From Haloferula rosea (GTDB taxonomy: Bacteria > Verrucomicrobiota > Verrucomicrobiia > Verrucomicrobiales > Akkermansiaceae), in contig NZ_JAENII010000014.1 in NCBI RefSeq assembly GCF_016595525.1, forward strand, positions 62,001-126,000: a stretch of 64,000 nt of DNA, given 5' to 3'. This document shows positions 25,803 through 34,176 of the stretch, one piece after another. The notes below the pieces were generated by a model. The model saw only the letters and a list, made by a program, of their open reading frames with translations, searched no databases and was not told the DNA's origin. A program made the translations under genes and the position numbers. How positions within the stretch are numbered: the stretch's first letter is position 1; each line of letters begins with the position of its first letter.

Positions 25803-26381
25803 ATGATTCGCGCCGCACTCCTGATCCTCTGCCTGCTCGCCACCAGCGCGGCCGTGGCTGCGCCAAAAATCGCCAGTATTCGTGTCGGAGACGTTTATCG
25901 CGAACTGGACAAGACCAAGGAAATGAACGCCGACATCACGGCGAAACGCCAGGCCTTGCTCAGGGACCCACGGCTTGCAGCCTACCGGGAGGCCTTTGGC
26001 GACCTTGAGGCACTTCAAAAGGGACTGATCAAAGTCGCCGATCATGATCGCGCCACGCGCCAACGATTGATGCAGAAGTTCAACCTGAAACGTCAGGAAG
26101 CACTGACCCTCAAGCGTGAGTTCGAAGAGTTTCAGCGCAAGGAGACGAAGAAGATAGACCGGGAAATGGTCTCTCGTATGGAGGCCATCCTCACCGAGAT
26201 TCGTCAGAAGGCGGACACTCTGGGACAGAAGAACGGCTACGATTGGGTCATCGATGTGTCGGGAAAAACCAACACCGGCCTCCCATTCGTCCTTTACTCA
26301 AAGCCATCCGACGACATCACTAACGACGTGCTCTCCGCCATGGGACAAACCATCGCGGAGACCTCCGACGAAGACAACTGA
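25803..26381 (+). CDS. OmpH/Skp-family periplasmic chaperone-like protein
   Basis: 192 residues with signal peptide MIRAALLILCLLATSAAVA. The mature part opens with the family strand PKIASIRVGDVYRELDKTKE, continues as long charged helices (coiled coil, residues ~45-140) and ends with the beta strand YDWVIDVSGKT, as in Skp. Skp trimers hold unfolded outer-membrane proteins in the periplasm. It is followed after 6 bases by a membrane-anchored coiled-coil gene, likely its partner. Confidence 0.85.
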   Translation: MIRAALLILCLLATSAAVAAPKIASIRVGDVYRELDKTKEMNADITAKRQALLRDPRLAAYREAFGDLEALQKGLIKVADHDRATRQRLMQKFNLKRQEALTLKREFEEFQRKETKKIDREMVSRMEAILTEIRQKADTLGQKNGYDWVIDVSGKTNTGLPFVLYSKPSDDITNDVLSAMGQTIAETSDEDN

Positions 26382-26387
26382 CCCCTC

Positions 26388-26897
26388 ATGGAAACATTCC
26401 TCAACATCATCAAGGAGCCCTTCGTTTGGGGCCTCGCCATCGGCCTCGCCCTCACCATTTTCACTTGGAAATCCGGCCTCTCGAACAAGCTTCGGCTCTC
26501 GAAGGATGTGCGCCGACTTGAGAACGAACTCCGCGATCTTCAAGGGCACCTGAATACCCAGCTCAAGATCAACTCGCAAGGCAACCAACAGCTTCAGCAG
26601 GAGCTCGAAACCCTCCGCGAGCAGAACGAGAACATGCGGGTCTCGATGGCCACCCTGCAGAGCAAACCAGGACGCGCCGAAGTCCGCCAGTACCAGGTGA
26701 TGGAAGCCGCCGTGCGCCAGATGCGCGAGCAGGCCCCCGGTTTCGCCCCCGCTTGGGAAAAAGCGGTCCGGCAGGCCGAGACGGAAATCGAAGCCGGAGA
26801 GAACGGCCTCAAGAAACTGGTACGCAAGGTCATCCCGGGCATCGGCATGACGACCGGAACCCAAGCTTCCGGCTCCGACAACGAGGACAAGGACTGA
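26388..26897 (+). CDS. Membrane-anchored coiled-coil protein
   Basis: 169 residues: one N-terminal transmembrane segment (FVWGLAIGLALTIFTW, residues ~12-27), then a coiled coil from about 40 to 95 (LENELRDLQGHLN ... LQQELETLREQNENMR) and an acidic end. No enzyme motif is seen. Its start follows the Skp-like stop by 6 bases, so translational coupling is likely. Its job is unknown, perhaps envelope scaffolding. Confidence 0.75.
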   Translation: METFLNIIKEPFVWGLAIGLALTIFTWKSGLSNKLRLSKDVRRLENELRDLQGHLNTQLKINSQGNQQLQQELETLREQNENMRVSMATLQSKPGRAEVRQYQVMEAAVRQMREQAPGFAPAWEKAVRQAETEIEAGENGLKKLVRKVIPGIGMTTGTQASGSDNEDKD

Positions 26898-26991
26898 TCC
26901 TTCCCCCACAGGTGACGCCTATGCTCATCTGCGCAGCTCCAGCGGCCCGTTAAGTGCATTTTTCGAGCGCTTTCACCACCTGCACAACACC

Positions 26992-27020
26992 GACACGAAC
27001 CAAAAAATGAGGTTCATGTC
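26992..27020. promoter_or_regulatory. Inverted repeat upstream of the AraC-VHL gene
   Basis: GACACGAACC (26992-27001) and GGTTCATGTC (27011-27020) are inverted copies with one mismatch, spaced 9 bases apart and 65 bases before the AraC-VHL start. It could be an operator used for autoregulation, or an RNA hairpin in the leader. The rest of 26898-27085 shows no gene. Confidence 0.45.
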
Positions 27021-27085
27021 CAAATGGAGGATTGCCAGCCTCCCACAGAAATTGGTTGGATCTGCGGCCTGCCCGATTTGATCCA

Positions 27086-28261
27086 ATGACCCATTCCCCA
27101 TCCAGCTCTGAACAAGACCTCATCGAGCTCCTGAAGCTTGCTGGCCCGGAATGGATGAGTGACCGGGTCTGGAAAGCCGAAACGCTGCAACCCAGCGACC
27201 ACGAACTGGCGCTCCAGGTCGAAGGTCCAGCCTTCTGCTACCGTTGGGAAATCGAGGGCTCCCAGGTCAACGTTGCCTTCATCCCCTCTGGAACCACCAG
27301 CATCGCTCCCGGTCTTTCCAGACTGATGGTCATCGAGGTGGGGCGCGGCACCATCCGCGTCCACATCCCCGGACGGGACCCGCAAATCATTGGGGCCCTG
27401 TCTCCCGCGATCTATCAGCAGATCGCGGAACTGGTGACCGAGGCCCAGAATGCCATCGCGCAGGGGCTTTCGAGTTGGAATACGAGCATGTCGCTCATCG
27501 CAGGCAGCATGAGGATGGCCACACTGACCTTGGAAGCCGCCACCGCAGCCGCTGCCCCGGAACGCGGTGGCAAGCGCTCGCCGAAAAAGGATCAATTGGT
27601 GACCCAACTTCATGAGTGGCTGCGGCCCAACCTCGGCAACTCGGTCAAACTTGCCGATGCGGCCAAGCGCTTCGACAAGAGCCCGCGCCAACTCATCCGC
27701 ATCCTCAAGGAAACGACCGGCGCAGGATTCGCCGAGCACCTGACGATGCACCGGCTCACCTTGGCGCGCTCGCTCCTGATGCGCTCCGACCAGTCGGTCC
27801 GCGAAGTTGCCAAAGCCGCCGGCTTCAACAGCCGGGAGCAATTCATCCGCTCCTTCAACAAGGCCTTCTCGTGGACTCCCCTCCAGTTCCGCAAGGCGTG
27901 GAACCGGGCGTCCCTATCCGAAAGCGATCTGGAAACGCTCTGCAAGGTGTCCGGACGCTCGGAAGTGACTTGGACCCCACCCGGGGAAACCGCCCTGACT
28001 CCCGAGGAAGGAAGTGAAGGTGCACCCCACACCGTGGTGGTCGCCAACGCACTCCACGAGATCGTCGAGCTATTCTGGGTCAGCCCGCAAGGCAAGCAGG
28101 CACGCATCGACGTCCTCGAGCATGGAGGCATGGCCTTCGTCAACCGCGACAGCGGAGGGTCCGCATGGGTGGTCCGAGCTCCATCATCCGGACTGGAACG
28201 CTTCTTCGTCACCCCGGACGATCACTCACTGGCAATCGTCTCGCGCGAACTCGCCTCGTAG
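27086..28261 (+). CDS. AraC-family regulator with C-terminal pVHL beta-like domain
   Basis: 391 residues from ATG 27086. The N-terminal ~150 residues are an unrecognised sensor domain. Residues ~170-282 are an AraC DNA-binding domain with helices KLADAAKRFDKSPRQLIRIL and VREVAKAAGFNSREQFIRSF. The last ~77 residues (from about 315) look like the beta domain of the von Hippel-Lindau protein: VVVANALHEIVELFWVSPQG, then a Gly-rich turn and SAWVVRAP, matching the N, VxLxW, G and W-x-x-R spacing of human VHL. Bacterial VHL-beta domains exist as small stand-alone units; fusion to an AraC regulator is unusual. Its target and ligand are unknown. Confidence 0.85.
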   Translation: MTHSPSSSEQDLIELLKLAGPEWMSDRVWKAETLQPSDHELALQVEGPAFCYRWEIEGSQVNVAFIPSGTTSIAPGLSRLMVIEVGRGTIRVHIPGRDPQIIGALSPAIYQQIAELVTEAQNAIAQGLSSWNTSMSLIAGSMRMATLTLEAATAAAAPERGGKRSPKKDQLVTQLHEWLRPNLGNSVKLADAAKRFDKSPRQLIRILKETTGAGFAEHLTMHRLTLARSLLMRSDQSVREVAKAAGFNSREQFIRSFNKAFSWTPLQFRKAWNRASLSESDLETLCKVSGRSEVTWTPPGETALTPEEGSEGAPHTVVVANALHEIVELFWVSPQGKQARIDVLEHGGMAFVNRDSGGSAWVVRAPSSGLERFFVTPDDHSLAIVSRELAS

Positions 28262-28265
28262 GCCG

Positions 28266-28302
28266 AAAAAAGGTGAGCCACTGCGAATGCAGTAGCTCAC
28301 CT
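28266..28302 (-). terminator. Intrinsic terminator of the sigma-factor gene
   Basis: On the minus strand a hairpin (AGGTGAGC and ACTGC arms against GCAGT and GCTCACCT, loop GAAT) is followed by six Ts (the A-run at 28266-28271). It lies 22 bases past the sigma-factor stop and on the plus strand lies just after the AraC-VHL stop, so it may serve both. Confidence 0.85.
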
Positions 28303-28324
28303 GAATCTAGCGTCCGCCCCCGTA

Positions 28325-29182
28325 TCAGGAAGCGGCGAGGCCGTCAGCTGCCTTGGGCAGCGGCAGCTCTTTCCGGCGCAGCGCTTTCCGCATCTTGGTC
28401 AGCGCCACATTCTGCAACTGACGGATGCGCTCGCGCGTCACTCCGAATTCGCGACCGACTTCCTCCAGCGTGAGCGGCTTGCGCCCGCTGAGACCGAAAC
28501 GTTCGTCGATGATCTGGCGCTCGCGCTGGTCGAGCACCGCAAGCAGGTCGTCGAGTTCACCATGGAGGTTCTTGTCGCTGAGAGCCATCAAGGGGTCCTC
28601 GGCGCTCTCATCGCCAATGATCTCGCTGTATTGCGTGGCCTCACCGTCGTTGATCGGCGCATCCAGCGAAGTCGGCCGCTGGGATGCCTGCTTGAGCATC
28701 GCAAGCTTGCGGCGTGGAAGACCGATTTCCTCGGCCAACTCGTCGTCGGTGGGTTCGCGCCCGAGTGCCTCGGCCAGCATGGATGAGATCCGCCGCATCT
28801 TGGCAATCTTGTCCACCATGTGCACGGGCAACCGGATCGTTTTGCTCTGGTTGGCCAAAGCACGCTTGATCGATTGCTTGATCCACCAGGCGGCGTAGGT
28901 CGAAAGCTTTCCTCCCTTTTCGGGATCGAATCGCTCAACGGCCTTCATCAGGCCGATGTTTCCTTCAGAAATCAAATCCGGCAGGGGAAGTCCGTAACCG
29001 GAGTAGTCTTGGGCGATCTTCACCACCAAACGGAGGTTCGCATTGATCATTCGCGTCCTGGCTTCCTTGTCTCCTGCCTTGATCTTCGCCGCCAGCTCGA
29101 CCTCATCAGCTGGGGTCAGCAAAGGCGTCCGAGAGATCTCGCGGAGATAGAGTTTGAGACTGGAGTCGTTTTCAATAGCCAT
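28325..29182 (-). CDS. RpoD/SigA-like RNA polymerase sigma-70 factor
   Basis: 285 residues. Region 1.2 is visible (SLKLYLREISRTPLLTPADE), region 2 includes LISEGNIGLMKAVERFDP and STYAAWWIKQSIKRALA (-10 recognition), region 3 follows, and region 4 has the helix-turn-helix LTLEEVGREFGVTRERIRQLQ (-35 recognition). It lacks region 1.1 and the large non-conserved insert of E. coli RpoD, as in short primary-like or group 2 factors. A T-tract terminator follows it, and a palindrome lies upstream in its 477-base leader region. Confidence 0.94.
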   Translation of the reverse strand: MAIENDSSLKLYLREISRTPLLTPADEVELAAKIKAGDKEARTRMINANLRLVVKIAQDYSGYGLPLPDLISEGNIGLMKAVERFDPEKGGKLSTYAAWWIKQSIKRALANQSKTIRLPVHMVDKIAKMRRISSMLAEALGREPTDDELAEEIGLPRRKLAMLKQASQRPTSLDAPINDGEATQYSEIIGDESAEDPLMALSDKNLHGELDDLLAVLDQRERQIIDERFGLSGRKPLTLEEVGREFGVTRERIRQLQNVALTKMRKALRRKELPLPKAADGLAAS

Positions 29183-29659
29183 AGGATTGGTGCCCTGGGG
29201 GCGGTTAGAAACTCGATTCGTTCGGTTCCTTGTCTGTTAAACGACACAGGACGCCTATTTATTCCCAAAATCGAATCCTCAATTCGTAATTACACTGTGA
29301 TTACTGCAACGATAAGAATTGCGGAATACAATCCAGCCCGATTTCACCCCTCCCGGAACTGAAGTTAATGCACTGATCGCAAATCACTTGTGAAAACCAA
29401 AGGGATGCGGTGCAATTTGCATTTGCTATCCAGATTGGGCTGATATGCGTAGATCTACGGAAGCCAGTTTGAAGTCACCGGGTGAGTTACGAAAATGTCA
29501 CCAAAGCTCATCGCAGATTCCCTGATTTTCTTGCTCGCCGACTGCAAGATCGCCCCCTTCTCTAGCTGTAACGTTCCTTGTACCGCCATTAGAGTGATTT
29601 CGCGTCCTGCAAGAAAGGCCGTGGCGGTTTCCTGTCCTCCGTAGCTTTACCAAAACGCC
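29183..29659. other. Gene-free divergent regulatory gap
   Basis: No coding signal is seen in these 477 bases. They separate the sigma-factor gene (minus) from the ABC exporter gene (plus) and are richer in A/T than their surroundings, as expected for promoters. They contain the 19-base palindrome at 29286-29304, a TGTC-N8-GACA element at 29231-29246 and a perfect 12-base palindrome CGTAGATCTACG at 29448-29459. I could not identify -35/-10 boxes with confidence. Confidence 0.7.
29286..29304. promoter_or_regulatory. Palindromic operator-like site upstream of the sigma factor
   Basis: GTAATTACA-C-TGTGATTAC is a 9-1-9 inverted repeat with one mismatched pair, in an A/T-rich stretch 104-122 bases before the sigma-factor start. 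Its form suits a dimeric helix-turn-helix regulator; the binder is unknown. Confidence 0.5.
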
Positions 29660-31420
29660 GTGCTCGAACTCAAAGACGTCTGTTTCACCATCCAGAAAGA
29701 TGGCGAAAGCGTGAATCTCATCGATTCCGCCTCCATTCAGATCCCACGTGGTCATTTCATGGCAATCGTCGGACCTTCCGGATGCGGTAAAACCACGCTG
29801 CTCAAGACCATCGCGGGCTTGAACCCCGAATCCGATGGCGCCCTGTTCTGGGAAGGTCGCAATCTCTCCGAGGAAGGGGATTTCGAGCCGGCGGAGATCG
29901 GCTACGTGCCGCAGTTCTCCATCGCCTACGATCCGCTGACCGTCGACGAATCCATCGAGGCCGCCACCCGACTTCGTGTGCGCACTCGCGATGCCGAGGA
30001 TCTGGATCACCGGATTGATCGCGTCCTTGAGGAAACCGGGCTGACGGCGATCGCCGATCGCCACGTGAAGGTGCTCTCCGGCGGACAAAAACGCCGTCTG
30101 GGACTCGCCATGGAGTTGGTCTCCGACCCCAAGCTCCTTCTTTGCGATGAGGTCACCAGCGGACTCGATCCACGCTCGGAGCGGGAGATCGTCCGACTGC
30201 TTCACGACCTGTCACGACGTGACGGACGGATCGTCCTCTCGGTGACGCACTCGCTCGCCCACCTCGAGCTCTACGACTCCATCCTCGTTCTTCATGAAGG
30301 TCGCGTCGCCTACCACGGACCACCCGATCTGGTGACGCACTACTTCTCCGTCCATGATACCGAAGAGGTCTATCCGAAGCTCGCCACCCAACCGAGTGAA
30401 CGCTGGCAGGGATCGTGGCTGAAGCACCAGGAAGCCTACTACGGGAAGCTCGAGCGCAGCCGCCAGCGCGCCATCGATGCAGGGACACTGCATGTTCCTG
30501 AAAAACACGAGGAAGAGGTGTCCGACGAGGATCAGGAGGAGAAACCGGAACAAGCCGCTTCAGTCAAGGCCCCCGGCTTCTTCACCCAACTCGGCACCCT
30601 GTTGTCACGTCGATGGAGGATCTTCTTCCGCGACAAAGGACAGGTGTTCCTCCAGCTCGCGATCATTCTCTGTTTCCCCATCCTTGTCACCCTGTTCTCG
30701 GACAAGGCCGAGGGACCGATTGCCAGCCTGTCGGATGCGAAACAAGACAACATCCTCGAAGAGATCCAAGAGCGGCAGATGGTCCGCCAAGAACAGGTCA
30801 AGGTCGGATCGGCGGTCAGCGGAATCATCATGTTTCAGGTGATCCTGCTGTCCCTGATGGGTTCGAACAACTCGGCCCGCGAGATTGCGGGTGAACGGCA
30901 GATCTTCGAGAAGGAGAAGTTCGGGGGACTCCGACCCAGCGCCTATCTGGCGAGCAAACTCGCCTTTCTCGCCTGTCTCGTCCTCGCCCAGTCGATCTGG
31001 ATGGGGGTCTTCGTCAACTTCTTCGGGGTATTCCGCGGTGAATTTCCCCAGCACCTCCTCTTCCTGCTGCTGATCAATGGAGCCATGACGGCCATCTGCC
31101 TGGGGATCTCCGCATTGATGCGGACGGCCGAGCAGGCCTCCCTGCTTTCCATCTACCTCGTCGGATTCCAGCTACCCCTGTCCGGCGCGGTCCTCGCCCT
31201 GCCCGAGCATATCGAAAAGTTCACCCGGCCATTCATTTCAGCCTACTGGGCTTGGTCAGGCAGCGTGGATGCCTTGGAAAGCAAGGTCCTCTACGCGGTC
31301 AAATCGGTCATCGACACCTCACTCACCCCACAAAACGTGTGCCTCTACACGCTGCTGTTCCACATCGGCGTGGGGTTGATCGCCGCCTGGATCGGTGCAC
31401 GGCGTCACCAATGGGATTGA
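29660..31420 (+). CDS. ABC transporter, fused ATPase and ABC-2 (ABCG-type) permease
   Basis: 586 residues. The N-terminal ATPase has Walker A GPSGCGKTT, a signature LSGGQKRR, Walker B LLLCDEVTSGLDP and switch His VTHSLAH. A charged linker (about residues 265-310, with EEEVSDEDQEEK) leads to an ABC-2 membrane domain with about six helices from residue ~325 on. This ATPase-then-permease order is the ABCG/White half-transporter layout. It probably exports lipid or polymer as a dimer. The start is GTG 29660. Two envelope proteins follow. Confidence 0.9.
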   Translation: MLELKDVCFTIQKDGESVNLIDSASIQIPRGHFMAIVGPSGCGKTTLLKTIAGLNPESDGALFWEGRNLSEEGDFEPAEIGYVPQFSIAYDPLTVDESIEAATRLRVRTRDAEDLDHRIDRVLEETGLTAIADRHVKVLSGGQKRRLGLAMELVSDPKLLLCDEVTSGLDPRSEREIVRLLHDLSRRDGRIVLSVTHSLAHLELYDSILVLHEGRVAYHGPPDLVTHYFSVHDTEEVYPKLATQPSERWQGSWLKHQEAYYGKLERSRQRAIDAGTLHVPEKHEEEVSDEDQEEKPEQAASVKAPGFFTQLGTLLSRRWRIFFRDKGQVFLQLAIILCFPILVTLFSDKAEGPIASLSDAKQDNILEEIQERQMVRQEQVKVGSAVSGIIMFQVILLSLMGSNNSAREIAGERQIFEKEKFGGLRPSAYLASKLAFLACLVLAQSIWMGVFVNFFGVFRGEFPQHLLFLLLINGAMTAICLGISALMRTAEQASLLSIYLVGFQLPLSGAVLALPEHIEKFTRPFISAYWAWSGSVDALESKVLYAVKSVIDTSLTPQNVCLYTLLFHIGVGLIAAWIGARRHQWD

Positions 31421-31477
31421 AGCTGAGCCCTTGATTCTTGGCATTCCTCTGAAACACTGTCTTCTCACCAATCTACC

Positions 31478-31882
31478 ATGGCACGTCGCGCTAGTTCTGG
31501 ACCCAAACCCGGCCTCCTCATCGGAGTCGCCGCCGCCCTTGCTGTAGCCTTCTTCGGAGGAAAGCTCGTCCTCGGCGGAAAAAGTGGCAAACCCATCTCA
31601 GGCACCAGCCTTGAAATGCGGGCTGTCACCGAGAACGCCAATTCCCTGCGGGGCAACCAATACGTGGTCGAAGGAAAGATCGATGAGAAGCTACGCTGGA
31701 CGCCCGACATGGGGCAGGTGATTTCTCTCAAGGTGGACGAAGGAAGCGGCCCGGACTTCCTCGCGATCGAGATCCCACCCAACCTTTCCGCCGTCAATAT
31801 CGAGCGCGAGCAAACCTACGCATTCAAAGTCCGCTTCCGCCAAGGCGGCATCGCTGTAGCCGAGGAGATCACCCGGCTCTAA
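31478..31882 (+). CDS. Membrane-anchored hypothetical protein
   Basis: 134 residues: a basic N-terminus (MARRASSGPKPG), one transmembrane segment (residues ~13-33), and a C-terminal beta-rich domain (YVVEGKIDEKLRW, VISLKVDEG, YAFKVRFRQGG) that could be an OB-like fold. It carries no catalytic motif. It lies between the ABC exporter and a large secreted protein on the same strand, 22 bases before the latter. Confidence 0.75.
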   Translation: MARRASSGPKPGLLIGVAAALAVAFFGGKLVLGGKSGKPISGTSLEMRAVTENANSLRGNQYVVEGKIDEKLRWTPDMGQVISLKVDEGSGPDFLAIEIPPNLSAVNIEREQTYAFKVRFRQGGIAVAEEITRL

Positions 31883-31903
31883 ACCCAAACACGCCCTTTC
31901 ATC

Positions 31904-33880
31904 ATGATTGCCAACCGCATCGCTCCCCTTTTTCTCCTCGCTGGCATCGCATCGGCCCAAGTCTATACGCCACCACCATCCGACGGCGGCTCGACACGTG
32001 GTTCTGACTCTGGAGGCGGCGACACGGTCATTCAGCGTCAGCCTGAAAAGAAGAACGACTCTCCCTTCCTCGGCAGTGAGTTGCCCTTCATGGATCCCAA
32101 TAGTGAGATGGTTTCTTGGAATGGAAGCACCTGGGCTGCCACCGACAACCGCTTGATGGCCGCCCGCTTCGAACGCTATCTGAACGAGCCTGAGGACGAT
32201 TCCGAGGCCGCTCAGGAGTATCGCGACACGATCGAGGAGATCCTCGACTTTGTCTCCCCCCACCACCCCGGAGGCCCTGACTTCGCCGCTGCGGTCAAAC
32301 TGCTTCCTCGTGCATCCAGTTTCCCGGGCGACGCCAAACTCTGCGACTCACTCTCTCAAGCCATCTACGCTGCGGTCCTCGCGAAAAAGGACGTCAACTC
32401 CACTCGCGCGCTCAACGAAGCGATGGAGGGCGAGAAGCAACGCTTGGTGCGCAAGTACGACTGGAAAGCCGCTCAGGAAACCGATCCCGCCTTGCGCCAA
32501 GGTCCTCAAGGTGGCGGTGGCGGTGGCGGAAACAACGGCGGAGGAAACCGTCAGGCCACCAATCGTCAGCCTGCCCAGAATCCGGGGCGTGGCACCCAGT
32601 CCCTCGAGTACAAAGATGCCATTCGCCGCGTGGCTGAGATCGAAGCACTCAAGAAAACGAACACCGCCAAGAACGAAGTGCAATTGGTCCAAGCGAAGGT
32701 CCAATACCAGGCGCTGATGATTCAGTTCTTCGTCCAACGTCGGTTCGAGCACGTCATGATGGCAGCTCGTTTCTACCATCAGATCTTCACCGACGGAGAC
32801 AACAAGCTACGCATCGACAAGAAGTCGGACGTTTCCAAGATGATCAGCGAAACCTTCGGCACCAGCCCCACGGTCGCCGCGCTGGACTCCTTGGCCAGTG
32901 AAGCCATCCGCGACGTCAACAAGGGTGTCGAGGCATTCAAGTTCCTCTCTGAACGGGGCGAGTTGGAGAGCGCCGCCAAGCGCCTGAGTGAGTCCTACAT
33001 GGTGGGTGAATTCATGCCCGCCATCCAGACTCTCCCACGCGAAGAGAAACGCCGGGTACTGCTTTTCGTCAGGGAATCCTACAAGCTCATCGCCGCGATC
33101 GATTCCAAGGACTACGCCACCGCCAGCCAACTGGTCGACAAGCTGACCGAGGAAGCCGGCGACTTCGATGCCACCAAGGCCCGAGCCGCCATTGCGACCT
33201 ACACCCGGGTCAGCAACATGCACATCGACTCTGCCAAACTTGCGGCCGCTAACGGCGACAACGACAAGGCGGCGGCCGAGATCCAGAAGGCCATGGAGGT
33301 CTGGCCGCAGAACCCGAAACTCGCCGAGTTTGATCAACTCGTCGCGCAGGGAGGTAGCCTCGTGCGCGCCAAAAACGACTTCGACCGCCTGCTCAGCGAG
33401 AACAACTACCGGGAGATCTTCAAACGCCAGTATGAGATCGCCCCGGCCATTCAGGGAGATGAAATCCGCGAAGACGCCTTCAAGCAGATCATCACCAACA
33501 TCTTCCGTATCGATGGCGCACTTGAGAAAGCCACCGAGTTCTCGAAAATGGGGCAATCCTACGCTGCGTGGGAGCAACTCGCCACCCTGCGCGAGGAATT
33601 CCCGGACGACCCGAAGCTGGGCCGCCAACTCGAGCAGCTCGCTCCCGAAGTCGCAGACTTCACCAAGGCCCTCGATCGGGCACGCACCTTGGAAGACCGC
33701 CGCGACAAACAAGTGGGTTCCGCCCTGTCATGGTATCTCAAGGCCCGCTCGATCTACCCGCGCAGTGAGATGGCCCAATCCGGCATCGACCGCCTCGTGA
33801 ACGAGATTCTTCCCACCGACAGCGGCATGGGAAGCGAGGAACCGGCGACGTCAGCAACTGCCGACGGTTACGACGACTGA
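31904..33880 (+). CDS. Large secreted helical-repeat protein
   Basis: 658 residues with signal peptide MIANRIAPLFLLAGIASAQ. A disordered stretch follows, and a glycine/asparagine run (PQGGGGGGGNNGGGN) sits at about residues 200-215. The C-terminal half (from ~320) is helical and charged, with TPR-like units such as AAEIQKAMEVWPQNPKLAEFD. I recognise no named family. It may be a periplasmic scaffold for the ABC exporter two genes upstream. Its end overlaps the convergent DUF971 gene by 13 bases. Confidence 0.8.
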   Translation: MIANRIAPLFLLAGIASAQVYTPPPSDGGSTRGSDSGGGDTVIQRQPEKKNDSPFLGSELPFMDPNSEMVSWNGSTWAATDNRLMAARFERYLNEPEDDSEAAQEYRDTIEEILDFVSPHHPGGPDFAAAVKLLPRASSFPGDAKLCDSLSQAIYAAVLAKKDVNSTRALNEAMEGEKQRLVRKYDWKAAQETDPALRQGPQGGGGGGGNNGGGNRQATNRQPAQNPGRGTQSLEYKDAIRRVAEIEALKKTNTAKNEVQLVQAKVQYQALMIQFFVQRRFEHVMMAARFYHQIFTDGDNKLRIDKKSDVSKMISETFGTSPTVAALDSLASEAIRDVNKGVEAFKFLSERGELESAAKRLSESYMVGEFMPAIQTLPREEKRRVLLFVRESYKLIAAIDSKDYATASQLVDKLTEEAGDFDATKARAAIATYTRVSNMHIDSAKLAAANGDNDKAAAEIQKAMEVWPQNPKLAEFDQLVAQGGSLVRAKNDFDRLLSENNYREIFKRQYEIAPAIQGDEIREDAFKQIITNIFRIDGALEKATEFSKMGQSYAAWEQLATLREEFPDDPKLGRQLEQLAPEVADFTKALDRARTLEDRRDKQVGSALSWYLKARSIYPRSEMAQSGIDRLVNEILPTDSGMGSEEPATSATADGYDD

Positions 33881-34176
33881 GCCGCAGCCAGCCGCTTCAG
33901 ATAGTCAAAGCTGTAGATGCCGGTCGAGTGGCCATCGCCCCAGAATAGCTGGAGGGCATAACCACCGACCTTTTCCATCCTCCGCAACTCGAAACCGAAT
34001 TCACCGATGTGCACGTCGGGACGGATCACCCGCCCCATCGCGTCGGGTTCTCCCTGACAGGCAGCGCACGGGCAGGCGCGCCGCAGGAGGTCGAGAGCCA
34101 GAAATACTTCGGAGCCGTCACCAAAGGCAATGGCGAGTTCGTTCCCCACGACCGCAATCGTCATATCTTCACTCAT
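33868..34176 (-). CDS. DUF971 (GBBH-like N-terminal) domain protein
   Basis: 102 residues. The pattern LAIAFGDGSEVFLALDLLRRACPCAACQGE, then GGYALQLFWGDGHSTGIYSFDYLKRL, is the DUF971 domain seen also at the N-terminus of gamma-butyrobetaine hydroxylase and linked to iron-sulfur processes. It is thought to bind metal through the CPCAAC cysteines. It overlaps the YggS gene by 4 bases (ATG inside the stop), so the two are coupled. Confidence 0.88.
   Translation of the reverse strand: MSEDMTIAVVGNELAIAFGDGSEVFLALDLLRRACPCAACQGEPDAMGRVIRPDVHIGEFGFELRRMEKVGGYALQLFWGDGHSTGIYSFDYLKRLAAAQSS

Noticed and set aside
29448-29459. Perfect 12-base palindrome CGTAGATCTACG
   Set aside because: Perfect 12-base palindromes are expected about 16 times by chance in 64 kb, and no other support is present.
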